20,786 nt of DNA from Asterionellopsis glacialis (GCA_014885115.2 WKLE02001102.1:19708-40493); one strand, 5' to 3'; shown: positions 1 through 9,080, counted from the stretch's first letter. Numbers and translations are program-made. Notes: generated from the letters alone by a model not told the origin.

Positions 1-410
1 GTACACAAGGGAGAGCTTCAACAAATCCTGCTCTAGCTAAACTACCGTGTATGACGGAGTTCTTACGTAGGAACAGGTGTCAATGTAGAAACACAATAAC
101 GAAGACAGCGCCCGGTGCCTAATCCCATAGTTGTCTGTTCAGAAAAGCAAGCGGGTTCTTACTTCAACAACACTGACTCTCATACCCCTTCGTTCAAAGT
201 CGCATTTGGGGAGGCATCGGCGATCATATTGGTTGTCTCCCAGAGCACTCGATAAGCCTCTTGGTGGGTGGTAATTGGCGGGAGAAATTTTCAGTAAAAA
301 GAAGTTGAAGAGTACTCCTAATTGCCTGCGTCATAAAAAGATATCTTATCCTTTCGACGAAAAAAGCTTTGAACCAAAGTAGTCTCCACACTCATACAGC
401 AGCTATTCAA
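1..410. other. Region without a recognised gene
   Basis: I see no supported coding region, RNA gene or repeat here. The last part is presumably the 5' UTR and promoter of the ankyrin-repeat gene that starts at 411. A reverse-strand open frame overlaps the start of that gene but is low-complexity and has no family features. Confidence 0.6.
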
Positions 411-2099
411 ATGTTCACAATGAGTGATAATTATGGAGATCAACAATATCACCAGAATCCGTATTATGGCGGTGCGTATTTCGAAGGAGGGGGGGACGAG
501 CATGCATCATGGACGGAAGCTGATTCTGTTTTGCTCACTCTGGTGCAGTCGTATGACTGGACAAATGCACTCAAGCGGATTAGTTCACATCCCGTAGAGG
601 CAGCATCTATGGGAATGCAAGGTCGGACACCCCTTCATGTAGCATGTGATCATGATGCACCAGCGTATGTAGTTCAAGCTCTTTTAGCAGCGTATCCTGA
701 AGCATCGGCCATGGTAGGAACATCAAATATGAATCCTCTACACATCACATGTTCGTCACAACATGCATCTGTCGATGTTGTTCGGGTGTTACTTCAAGGG
801 GGGTTAGGCATGGAAACAAGCATGCGAGATGTTGATGGTGATACTCCACTCCATGCGGCATGTCGATGCGGTGCCCCGATTGAGGTATTGTCCGAACTTA
901 TCCGTGCCAACCCCGCAGCAGTGAGTGAACGCGATTATGAAGGACTTACACCGTTGCTAAGGTTGTGGGTAAGGTACTTTGTCATTTTAGGAGACCATGT
1001 TATTGATGCTGTAAATGGACCAGCAGACCTCACAGGAGAATTGGGAGAAGCGTGGCATAAAACTGAATTACTATTGAGGGTAGCATATCATGGATCAATG
1101 TTGGACATACCTGTGGATACAAGAATACCAGCATCAAATTTCGAAGATGCAAGAAGAAGGCTAGTGATTGGTGATGATTCCAGAAATAACTCAGAACAAA
1201 ATCAATTACAGCAGCAACAACAAGAGCTGCAGGAGCAACAGCAAGGTGAAGCTAGAGACAATAATAATGGCGAACGTAAAATTGTGTTTCGTGCTGTCCA
1301 TGCAGCTGCCGGTGTTGATTGCCCTCGACCAGTTGTTAAAATTGCCACCATTGTTCATCCAGACCAATTGGAAGAACGGGATGGAAATGGATTGTTACCC
1401 CTCATGATTGCAGCGTCGTCACCAATTTTTAAAGTTCACGACCTGTCGGATGAGGGGTATCAACTTGAGGATCGAATCCATGGAGACGACAACGCAAATG
1501 ATGATGAAGAAGGAAATGATGATCACCAGGATGGTGCAGCAGCATTACAGCCATCTGTTATTCAAATATTATTGGGAGCATCTTCTCTTGCGGCGAGTGT
1601 CCCTGATCCTAGTGGACGGCTGCCACTTCATTTGGCTATTGTTAGTAACAAAAGATGGAACCAAGGAGTCAAGGATATTTTGAATGCCTACCCCGACGCA
1701 TTGATGCTAGCCGACAAACACACTAAGCTCTTGCCCTTTATGTTGGCAGCTGCTACAAACGACGCCGATCTCAGCACTATCTTTGAACTATTAAAATCAA
1801 ACCCAGTTCTAGTACAGGACGGCATATATTCCACGAAACCAGCGTCGCCTGCAGCTAAACAAAGTCCTCCTCAGCACCATGTTGCAAAACCTGATGACAA
1901 GTCAAGTTTACCCCTAACATCAGAGTTTAATGCTGAGGCATTAACTGCCAAAGATAATGATGAGAGTCGTGCTGGTAAAAAGATTACGCCACCAGAAACA
2001 AATTTATCACCAAAAGGAGCAAATGAGAATGGAGTCACAGACTGTGATCCGTCATCTCTTTCCCTTCGTGATGAACAATTACGTCAGAACAAAAAATAG
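411..2099 (+). CDS. Ankyrin-repeat protein
   Basis: Single-exon frame of 562 aa. The frame is open upstream to 369, but the first in-frame ATG is at 411; a second ATG at 420 is also possible. Ankyrin repeats are visible as TPLHVACDH (residues about 72-100), NPLHITCSS (about 107-135), TPLHAACRC (about 144-172) and a degenerate TPLLRL start after that. A second group lies in the C-terminal half (LLPLMIAASS, RLPLHLAIVSN, KLLPFMLAAA). The groups are separated by a Gln-rich stretch (residues about 263-280) and an Asp/Glu/Asn-rich linker. The repeat style, ending in a LL-AYP-A helix, resembles the large ankyrin families of diatom genomes (from memory). No catalytic domain, signal peptide or membrane segment is seen. 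The C-terminal about 90 residues are polar and probably disordered. Role: protein-protein interaction; the partner is unknown. Confidence 0.9.
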   Translation: MFTMSDNYGDQQYHQNPYYGGAYFEGGGDEHASWTEADSVLLTLVQSYDWTNALKRISSHPVEAASMGMQGRTPLHVACDHDAPAYVVQALLAAYPEASAMVGTSNMNPLHITCSSQHASVDVVRVLLQGGLGMETSMRDVDGDTPLHAACRCGAPIEVLSELIRANPAAVSERDYEGLTPLLRLWVRYFVILGDHVIDAVNGPADLTGELGEAWHKTELLLRVAYHGSMLDIPVDTRIPASNFEDARRRLVIGDDSRNNSEQNQLQQQQQELQEQQQGEARDNNNGERKIVFRAVHAAAGVDCPRPVVKIATIVHPDQLEERDGNGLLPLMIAASSPIFKVHDLSDEGYQLEDRIHGDDNANDDEEGNDDHQDGAAALQPSVIQILLGASSLAASVPDPSGRLPLHLAIVSNKRWNQGVKDILNAYPDALMLADKHTKLLPFMLAAATNDADLSTIFELLKSNPVLVQDGIYSTKPASPAAKQSPPQHHVAKPDDKSSLPLTSEFNAEALTAKDNDESRAGKKITPPETNLSPKGANENGVTDCDPSSLSLRDEQLRQNKK

Positions 2100-2222
2100 C
2101 TTCCTATCACCGATGTTACTCATATTAAACGAAGTGCCGCCAAATTTCGATTTGACTTCATATTAATGAAGACGCTATATTCGAGGTTAAAGAAATCGAT
2201 CCAAAAAAAATGGTGGTATTTT

Positions 2223-2419
2223 CTGTAACCAAATGCTTTGCACATCAGTTAGTGCAGTCATAGTCTAGCCCGCAACAAATTTTTGAAGAAAAAAAAGCAT
2301 AGTTTTGATCCAATTAGTTCTGTAGCTAAAATGTTTGCACATTAGTTTGTACAGTAATAGTACGCAATCAAATTTTGAAATAAAAAAATGTGTTTTGGTC
2401 ACTTTGGTCCAATAATTAG
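2223..2419. repeat. Diverged tandem duplication, two units of about 98 bp
   Basis: Unit A (2223-2320) and unit B (2321-2419) follow each other directly. Shared blocks in the same order are: CTGTA at the start, TTTGCACAT, an AGTNNGTNCAGT block, CGCAA followed by CAAATTTTTGAA (or CAAATTTTGAA), an A-run, a GTTTTG-like block, then TCCAA and ATTAG at the end. They differ by substitutions and small gaps, so this is an old duplication. It lies downstream of the ankyrin gene, in its 3' UTR or in intergenic DNA. Confidence 0.75.
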
Positions 2420-2852
2420 ACTAGAGTTCTCCGACTCTTCATTAGCCACCTGTTTGTACATCGCGCCATGCAAGCATCTCTCTCTACCGAAAAGTTGTGT
2501 TCCTGGTTAGACAGCAAACATCACAAGGAAGCAGTCAGTTGTTGAGATTTCCTTGAAGCTATGATTGTTGCAGGTAATTCGTGAAGGTCTACAAGCTTGG
2601 CCGGTCCTGTTACACCACCGTTCCGCCCATCGCAGTAGGTACAAAAATTATCGTAAACCCTAATGAATCCATGAAAGTGACGTGTTCCGAAAAGATCGCG
2701 TGTTTTTCATCCAACTCAGAGTTCAGGATCACGATGTGAAAAGCCGAAAGCAAAAACTGATCGGTGGGAAAGAAGAGCCGAAGACACAAATCACCATAAT
2801 AGTAGGTATCCATCTCAACGGTGTTCCATTTAATTGCGTGAAGGACAAGATA
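2420..2852. other. Upstream region of the plastid-type gene
   Basis: No gene is supported. The frame of the downstream gene is open back to 2682 but has no ATG before 2853. A TGACGT word lies at 2678-2683, about 170 bp before the start codon. TGACGT is the core of the CO2/cAMP-responsive element described in diatom promoters, but a single six-base match is weak evidence. Confidence 0.4.
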
Positions 2853-3539
2853 ATGTTTAGATCGCATCTTACTATCCTCACAGCATTCCTATCATGCTTG
2901 ACCGTGAGTGGGTTTGTTGTAAATAATCGCGCAGGAAGCTTGGTTGTATCTGGAAATTCGAACACCCAGCTTCATGCGAAGACCACTCTCACAGACGAGA
3001 CAAACTGGAAACTCCGGATTGTTTTGAACGGTGCTCCAACAGAGAAAGGCAGAAAGGTTGACGAGTTATTTGTCGTTGAAGCCCAGTTTATAGAAGAAGA
3101 AGGCTACGAACCTCCTCAGGGGTCACTCCGACAAATTTTTCCAGAAGATGCTGATTCGCGAGTGCTGAAAATCGAAGACTCTTACTGGAAACTTTCGGAG
3201 GACCCAAACGAACGTAAAGATGGTTTATGGGTTTGGGGATTATTCAAGGAGCCTTTGTACCCCTTTCTTTTGCTTCAAATGAAAACAGAAAAGGTGCCAA
3301 TACCTGGAGAAGAAGAAGACTTTGTCAAACCCCTAACACTGTTTGCGCAAATCAATCACTCCCGTGACGATGAAAAAGGTGTTGTATTAAAAGCAGCTGT
3401 TTTGAATGTTCGTGAAATGGAAACTGTTAACGCCGACGTTTTTGGAACAACTCAGGTTGAAGTGTTCGAAGAAATCCAGGTTGGACAAATTAGCATTCTC
3501 CCGGTAGAGGAGGACGCCAAAGTTGCATCAAATCAATAA
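2853..3539 (+). CDS. Probable plastid-targeted protein of unknown function
   Basis: 228 aa from the first in-frame ATG. That start gives a clear signal peptide: MFRSHL, then a hydrophobic core to about residue 19, then a likely cut at VSG|FVV. Phe directly after the cut is the diagnostic residue of the bipartite presequence used for import into diatom plastids (established for this lineage). A basic, Ser/Asn-rich stretch and LHAK (residues 40-43) follow, which could end the transit peptide. The mature part has conserved-looking blocks: WKLRIVLNG, EEEGYEPPQG (about 93-102), a WKLSEDPNERKDGLWVWGLF segment (about 124-143) and YPFLLLQM. I do not recognise a named domain or enzyme motif. No membrane segment follows the signal peptide, so a soluble stromal protein is the simplest reading (inference). 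Confidence 0.85.
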   Translation: MFRSHLTILTAFLSCLTVSGFVVNNRAGSLVVSGNSNTQLHAKTTLTDETNWKLRIVLNGAPTEKGRKVDELFVVEAQFIEEEGYEPPQGSLRQIFPEDADSRVLKIEDSYWKLSEDPNERKDGLWVWGLFKEPLYPFLLLQMKTEKVPIPGEEEDFVKPLTLFAQINHSRDDEKGVVLKAAVLNVREMETVNADVFGTTQVEVFEEIQVGQISILPVEEDAKVASNQ

Positions 3540-3790
3540 ATTTTCAGTATTGTAGGGCCTATCTTTTCGTTGTACATTATGTCAATCAATGTAAAAAAGC
3601 TTAAAACAATAATCGTCTAATAGGAGAGCATCAGGATTCGCCAGTGAAAATATTTCAAGAACGTTTCGCGTTATGTAAGCAACACGTTTGAAGCGTAACA
3701 TAGCTGTAAAAGGAACCCCAGTTTGTAGTAAATTTGTCAAAGAACTCTCCTACTTGTCTTTTTCGCATTTGCAGCCATAGCGCTGAATCC

Positions 3791-4289
3791 TTACAAAAGG
3801 TCGTCGTCATCATCGTCGTCATCTGAATCAAATGCATATTTCTTTCTCTGAATGCTAATTTTGTTATTCGATTCAGTTTGCTTTGCCCCAAGCCCTTCCA
3901 ACATTTCAATTAGTTTACCCTCGTTGATTTTTCCTGGGAGCTTTCGTTGAAGAGCCATCGAAACAATCATTTGCTCAACTGCTGATGCCTTATCTTTCTT
4001 AACAAGCTGTATGGTGTTCAACAAACAAAGCGATCAGTGGCATTAGCTTTTAGTTCGAAATCGATGTAGAAACGTATCTGGAATACAAGTTGTGCTCATT
4101 TTAAATTTTGATTCTCACCTTTATCCTTCTCAATCTTTCTAGGGCCTCTGCTGTCAGTGCCTGCTCCAACACTGCTTCTTTTTGCGCATCACGGCTTTTC
4201 TCTTGTGCAGACTTTTCATCTGTCCCACCGGCTGAAAATCCTGCAGGTAGCTCGTCCGGAGTTAAATCCGCTGGGGCAAGGTTGTCCAT
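3791..4289 (-). CDS. PDCD5: PDCD5-family protein (two exons)
   Basis: Exon 1 is 4289-4119 and exon 2 is 4006-3791. The 112-nt intron (4118-4007) has a GTGAGA donor and a CAG acceptor and sits in phase 0, giving 128 aa; the family is usually about 125 aa. The joined helical core reads through LRRIK|LVKKDKASAVE, matching the PDCD5 pattern in which a leucine-rich helix is followed by L-V-K-x-x-K-x-x-A-V-E. EKINEG-type and L-I-E-x-L helices follow. The protein ends in an acidic tail, FDSDDDDDDDDLL, like the CK2-site tail of animal PDCD5. In animals PDCD5 is linked to apoptosis, TIP60 and the chaperonin CCT; archaeal relatives bind DNA. Its role in a protist is not known. The N-terminal about 25 residues are Ala/Pro/Asp-rich and poorly conserved, so the start is the least certain part. 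Confidence 0.92.
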
Positions 4290-5112
4290 AGGAGTATTTT
4301 GGGTTCAATAGATCGGACTTGAATTGAGACTATGCAGGCAAAGTGCCGTTGCTTTGCGATTTGTAATAGTTTGTGGACTTGTTGGTGCAGTTGGTGCTAA
4401 CTTCTAATCACCGCGCTCCATCCAAGAAAGCCAGATCTTTTTTTAGTAAACGTGAAAACAGTACTATTTCTACGGAGGAAATCCTGATGACAGACGGACA
4501 GATTTGATTATGAAGTACAGGTAGTTGATAGTATCAAGTCACCGAAGAAGATGGATCCAATCTAGACTAGCCAAAACACAGAGATACATATCTTGGATCT
4601 CTAGATTAACCAAATATACTAAACCAATATAACAAGCATTTTATAGGTCTATCAATTTCATGGGTGTCGAAGAATAGGAGCCTTGTTATGCAATTGAAAG
4701 TCCTGATCTGTGCCAAAAGGAGTTTGTACTATGAATAGATAGCTGGATGAAACTGAAACTATTAATTGGGAAAAATATACTACAATACATCATCCAAATT
4801 CTTAGTCTCAAAAAAAGAGGCCATCTGTACTATTGTAATTTAACAGAACATCTACGCAATATAAAACTATGATTTTAAGTATTAGATTTGCCTGTTATTC
4901 TATACTATCCGTACGAGTACATTCGGTCACAGCCAGTGTATTGCTTGAAAATATAACCTTTGGCAATACTAAGAAGTAAGAGAAAACAAAAAAACCAATA
5001 AAAAGATTAGATTATTATTTGCGATTCAGCTCATTTAGACAACATGAAAGGGGGTATCTCCATCAGCAAAATTTGGATAATGTCGGCAACATAACACCGT
5101 TCTAACATATGT
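4290..5112. other. AT-rich intergenic region
   Basis: About 800 bp lie between the PDCD5 start and the probable 3' end of the exonuclease gene, which is on the same strand. No frame of useful length, RNA gene or clear repeat is visible. It presumably holds the PDCD5 promoter (inference). Confidence 0.55.
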
Positions 5113-5118
5113 TTATTG
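5113..5118 (-). terminator. Poly(A) signal AATAAA of the exonuclease gene
   Basis: On the minus strand AATAAA lies 23 nt past the proposed last 3'-UTR splice acceptor (5141) and about 160 nt past the stop codon. It fits the end of a transcript with a spliced 3' UTR. Confidence 0.45.
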
Positions 5119-5140
5119 TTCGACACAAAGGCCGCATCCT

Positions 5141-5273
5141 CTGAAGATAAAATAAAATTCACATATAATATTGCATTCTACCTTTAACTACCAGTAACTT
5201 ACCTATACAAGGAATGATATCGCATTCCAAGCCAAATCTATCTCCCAGCTTTTGAAGCGAGTTCCCTACTTAC
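5141..5273 (-). other. Candidate 3'-UTR intron(s) with abutting splice sites
   Basis: The minus strand reads stop codon TAA (5277-5275), G, then a perfect donor GTAAGT (5273-5268). At 5204-5203 an AG is followed at once by a second GTAAGT (5202-5197). A pyrimidine-rich tract then leads to TCTTCAG ending at 5141. This could be one 133-nt intron, two introns of 71 and 62 nt with no exon between them, or alternative donors. No coding sequence is affected. Confidence 0.5.
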
Positions 5274-5274
5274 C

Positions 5275-7041
5275 TTAGGTACTTTGACGTCTATCACGAT
5301 TCTCGCGAGGCATGACCATTTTTCGAACCCGAACATAATTTCCATCTCGTAAGTATACCTTCTTTTGCATTCGTCCAGATTTATCTGGCTCTTCGTCGCC
5401 TTCCAAGGTATCAAATGCCAAGTTGGCATGACGGGGGGAGGGAAAATTGACAAACGTTTTGCCAGTGTCTCCAGCGAATTCAATGTCATGAACTTCTTTA
5501 GGTTGAACGCTTGTATGAACCAAAAACATTGATTGTAAATGAGAGGGTTGACACACACGGGGGATTCTGTGAATAAATAGCTGGTTAGCATTGGTGCGGT
5601 TTCTTGGGGGGGTTGTTCGCTCAATAGGATCGACCTTTCCGTCACGTTGTACGTAATACTCGAGACAATTCAACGCAACTCGGGCATCGTTGACGGAGTC
5701 GTGGGTCTTAGGCATCTCTGTCTTTAGACAAGCCATGGCAAGGTCCTTCAAGCTGATGGTTGCATCAGGTGCATCCTTGACATCAAACAAACAGGCTGAG
5801 TCCACGTTACAATAGTGTTCCATTCTCAGAGCAACCAAATCATTGTGAACTGCGTGGCCAGCGATGACCGTCTCATCGCTACAAAGAGCCATCATGAATT
5901 CTTGTGCATGACGAAGCGTAAACTGCACATTTTCGAGATGTTCCTTTTTGATACCATTCACCCATGTACGATAATTGACGACAGGCCATTCGGGTTTGAC
6001 CAACGTATCAAGAAGCACTTCCTCGGGCTTCTCAGCATTCACAATACTGACACGACAAAGCGCTTTGTGGTCGCTGACTCCAGTTACAGGGTCACGAGTT
6101 TCACACATTTCGCAATCGATTGCAATCGCCTGAGGATTTGATGCACACCAAGGTCCAAATGGCTTTGCCTTGAACCAGTCTGAGGCTTTTGCTCTCCCAC
6201 ATTCTTCATCCGCTTCGATGTACTTTTTGAAGTCAAAGCATCCTTCGTAATTATTGTGCTCGCGTGATTGGATGATAGCTTTTTGCCACTTGCGACCAGT
6301 CGCAGTAGAGTTTGGGAGGGGAATGGCAGGGCCAGGGGGGACTGAAATATCAGATGAATCGTCGTCTGACTGAGGGGGTTCGCTATCTTTCTCTACCTTG
6401 GTTCCGGAAGGAAGAGAAAAGGGGGCAATGGGGAGTTTGAGGTTCAGATAGCTGGGGGTGGTTTCTTCTTGTTTTACTTTCGCTTTTTTGGCCGATTTGG
6501 ATTTTGATTTCTTAGCACTGTTTTGTACTAAAAGGGAAGGGGGAGGGGGGGTAGCCATTGCTGCCATAGCAGCGAAGTCGCCTTTCGCAGGCTTGGGGGG
6601 GTCTTCTGAACGCTTTTGTTTCTTCTTCGCTTGTTGAGAATTTGAAGGAGTTGCCGATTTAGACTTAGGGTTGGCGAACGGGTTACCATCACCTTCAGCA
6701 TTCTTACGCTTTTTGCCCTTTTTCTTCTCTTGACTTTGTGGTGCTTTGGCCTTGGGGGATTTTTTCACTTGTTCACCAGGAGCAGCAAAAATATTTTCAC
6801 CAGTTTTTTTTGCTTTCGGCTCGTGCACTTCACCTTCACTCTCGGTGCTTACAACTGAAGATGATGACATCGAACGATTACGGGTGACAGGAATACAATC
6901 TCCGGCACCGGGAAGAACATGCGCAAACTTGCATTTGTCTCCATTCCTGCATCCATCAGCTGAAGCAAAAAATGCGCATGGTGGCTTCTCACCCTGTTTC
7001 GCGTTGGCGGATGAGAAAAGGGTGTACTTTGTGGCGGGCAT
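5275..7041 (-). CDS. CCCH zinc-finger / DEDDh 3'-5' RNA exonuclease / RRM-like protein
   Basis: 588 aa, one coding exon, ATG at 7041. Domains in order: (1) a CCCH zinc finger, C22-x8-C31-x5-C37-x3-H41; (2) a Lys/Ser/Pro-rich disordered segment, about residues 90-195, with several KKK/KRK runs that could be nuclear signals; (3) a DEDDh exonuclease of the REX/REXO type, about 304-467, with D309 and E311 (IDCEM), D401 (GHAVHNDLVAL), and H447 and D452 (HDSVNDAR), so all five catalytic residues are present; (4) a C-terminal RRM-like fold, about 487-575, with LFIHRIP as RNP2-like and GKTFVNF as RNP1-like. Plant SDN small-RNA nucleases and animal REXO5 also pair this exonuclease with C-terminal RRMs. 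Expected role: trimming of RNA 3' ends, probably nuclear or nucleolar. The substrate (rRNA, snoRNA or small RNA) cannot be told from sequence. A donor-like GTAAGT follows 1 nt after the stop codon. Confidence 0.92.
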   Translation of the reverse strand: MPATKYTLFSSANAKQGEKPPCAFFASADGCRNGDKCKFAHVLPGAGDCIPVTRNRSMSSSSVVSTESEGEVHEPKAKKTGENIFAAPGEQVKKSPKAKAPQSQEKKKGKKRKNAEGDGNPFANPKSKSATPSNSQQAKKKQKRSEDPPKPAKGDFAAMAAMATPPPPSLLVQNSAKKSKSKSAKKAKVKQEETTPSYLNLKLPIAPFSLPSGTKVEKDSEPPQSDDDSSDISVPPGPAIPLPNSTATGRKWQKAIIQSREHNNYEGCFDFKKYIEADEECGRAKASDWFKAKPFGPWCASNPQAIAIDCEMCETRDPVTGVSDHKALCRVSIVNAEKPEEVLLDTLVKPEWPVVNYRTWVNGIKKEHLENVQFTLRHAQEFMMALCSDETVIAGHAVHNDLVALRMEHYCNVDSACLFDVKDAPDATISLKDLAMACLKTEMPKTHDSVNDARVALNCLEYYVQRDGKVDPIERTTPPRNRTNANQLFIHRIPRVCQPSHLQSMFLVHTSVQPKEVHDIEFAGDTGKTFVNFPSPRHANLAFDTLEGDEEPDKSGRMQKKVYLRDGNYVRVRKMVMPRENRDRRQST

Positions 7042-8416
7042 GTTCGTTGATATTAATTTACCAATGGCGACAGGACCTACGACAATGAGGACGGTAAATG
7101 AGTGCGACTAGAACAAAAAATGTAAGAGTGGTTTCTATTGGGTTTTGTTGATATTAGCGTTTTCTCGATTTTTCTTTAGAAATAGTGATGGTTTACTTGC
7201 TACCGCCGTGAAAAGTTTGAAGTTTTCTTGGTTGGTGTTCGACACAGTCTGTCTGTATGCCCACATTTGCAAGCAGGGCAGCGGCGCGCGGGCGCGAGGA
7301 CAAACAAAACGAAACAGGACCTGCTTGCTATCTATGGGAAGACATATATTATATAAAAAATGTACAAATTTATTTTACAGTAATTGAGGGTCCTACGTAG
7401 AAATGTTATAGGATCCTCTGTACTGTGGATCGTAATAGCACAGTTGTTCAACTGCAACGCAATAATTGATAGGACTTCGAAATCAGTGAAAATTCACTGG
7501 CGATACGAATACAGACAATTAACACAAATACATAGTCCTGCATATTTGAAAAAGAATAATTCAATAATAGTACAGGTACTTCGTGAATTTAACATACTAT
7601 TTGAAAGAGTATTATTCATATTATATATATTGGTAGGTTCAATATTATTTACATACAGACTTATTAATGAAGCGGACGGCGTACTCTCAAAAGAACCCCG
7701 GATATGATGTCGTTAAAATATCTTTTCTCAAAACTACCTACAGATAAAATAGAAAGAAGATCTATTGAAGATACTATGTACTCTAGAGTGTACGATACAT
7801 ACACTACCTAAGCAGATGCTACATAATGACAGTGATATAGACACCATGTGTTTGACAGCACGCTTGCTCAGCTTCCTTCTACTGCCGGCAACAACCGATT
7901 TTTATAGTAAAACAGATTGCTGTGTTGAAGAAAATAGCCCCTTTCCTGGAACGGTTCTCCTCAACTGATCTTCTCCCTTTTCTTATTATATATTGTTGCG
8001 AACAAAGCGTTCGACAGTTGACAGGTGCGTCGATGGTGTTATGGTGGCATTCGCGTTCATTTTCAACTCCATTATAAAGCATTGAAAGCATTTCCAAACC
8101 GATTGCGGATCGCTGAATGATTCTGAAAAGGGGAGAGCATCTTGCATTTTCCTTGCAGCACCGTGCCGGTGCCCATATTATTTCCGGATCATGGTGTATT
8201 CATTGCGATGTCACGCACTACTCCATGCGCGTATCCGAATTTTCTTTGAGGCACCCCAAAGATATCATATTCTTTTTAGAGCGTCCTTTTTTGGTTATTT
8301 TCTTTTGCAAGTGAGAAAGAGAAGTGCGACTTCAGTTTGTGGAACAAGCTATTTTTCCTTTTTTGGTACAACTCAAAAGTTTCTATTTCATTCTGCCGCA
8401 GTTCAGGACCGTTGAC
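7042..8416. other. Divergent intergenic region, mostly AT-rich
   Basis: This lies between two divergently transcribed genes and should contain both promoters. Several open frames of 65-107 codons occur, including 7384-7707 (+), which starts at TTG and has a hydrophobic patch. None has an ATG in good context together with family similarity, so none is annotated. A short GC-rich patch (GGCGCGCGGGCGCG, about 7281-7294) stands out in the AT-rich background. Confidence 0.5.
8311..8401 (+). other. Candidate 5'-UTR intron of the CCHC gene
   Basis: GTGAGA at 8311 could pair with a pyrimidine-rich tract ending in CCGCAG at 8401, giving a 91-nt intron 15 nt before the start codon. The size matches the other introns in this window. 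It rests only on splice-site words. Confidence 0.35.
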
Positions 8417-8958
8417 ATGAGTGGGGAAGGTGAAGCTCCTCCTGTCAAGGAGGCTCCCAAGTCGGACAAGCCTAGGCCTAAGGGTCGCGGCGACAAGACT
8501 TGTTACAACTGTGGTCAGGTAAATAGCTTCTGAAAAAGAAAAGAATTTTATTCTCCGCGTTGGTTCATGTGGTACGGACCGTGTGTCGCTTACAGATCTT
8601 ACTGATATTTACTGTGCTTCTTCTTCTTGCGATTGCAGTCTGGCCACATTGCACGTGACTGTGGCAACCCACGTCTTGAGGGTGATGATCGCCAGGTGAT
8701 CAACAAAGCTCGTGCCCAGTACCGTCGCTGCTTCAACTGCGGAAGGTGAGGATCTGTATTGTATTTATGCCATACCAGTACACAATTGCCCCTATCTTAA
8801 AGGAACCTTGTATTCTCATTTTTCTTGTGTATCATATATTCAGACTCGGTCACATTTCTGCTGACTGCACCAAGCCAGCTGGCAACAAAGCTTGCTACAA
8901 CTGTGGAGGAGAGGGACATATTGCCAGGGATTGTCCCAATCCTAAAAATCAAGATTAG
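8417..8958 (+). CDS. Three-knuckle CCHC zinc-finger nucleic-acid-binding protein (CNBP/GIS2-like), three exons
   Basis: Exons are 8417-8518, 8639-8745 and 8844-8958. Introns of 120 and 98 nt have GTAAAT/GCAG and GTGAGG/TCAG ends. The joined frame gives 107 aa. After a 28-residue Lys/Pro/Gly-rich N-terminus there are three C-x2-C-x4-H-x4-C zinc knuckles: CYNCGQSGHIARDC, CFNCGRLGHISADC and CYNCGGEGHIARDC. Proteins of this type (CNBP in animals, Gis2 in yeast, HexBP in kinetoplastids) bind single-stranded nucleic acid and affect translation of bound mRNAs. This one is shorter than CNBP, which has seven knuckles. Both introns cut a knuckle just after C-x2-C-G-x. The gene is convergent with ADAT1, with 126 bp between stop codons. 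Confidence 0.93.
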
Positions 8959-8999
8959 GTCAATAGTGAATTAGTTGTCCGCCTTCAGAGATATATGTT

Positions 9000-9005
9000 A
9001 TTAAA
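9000..9005 (+). terminator. Possible poly(A) signal ATTAAA of the CCHC gene
   Basis: ATTAAA, the commonest variant of AATAAA, lies 42 nt after the stop codon and is followed by an A-rich run. Confidence 0.35.
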
Positions 9006-9080
9006 GTGAATACAAAAAAAAATGATACTTCATAACCTAGATGCCATTTGGTGACGATGAGAGCAGTGTATTGCTTGCGC

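Noticed and set aside
5238..5645. Reverse-strand open frame of 135 codons at the end of the exonuclease gene
   Set aside because: It overlaps the RRM-like part of the exonuclease in another frame and shows no domain of its own.
7384..7707. Plus-strand open frame of 107 codons with a hydrophobic segment
   Set aside because: It starts at TTG, lies in very AT-rich DNA, and has no recognisable family or conserved-looking motif.
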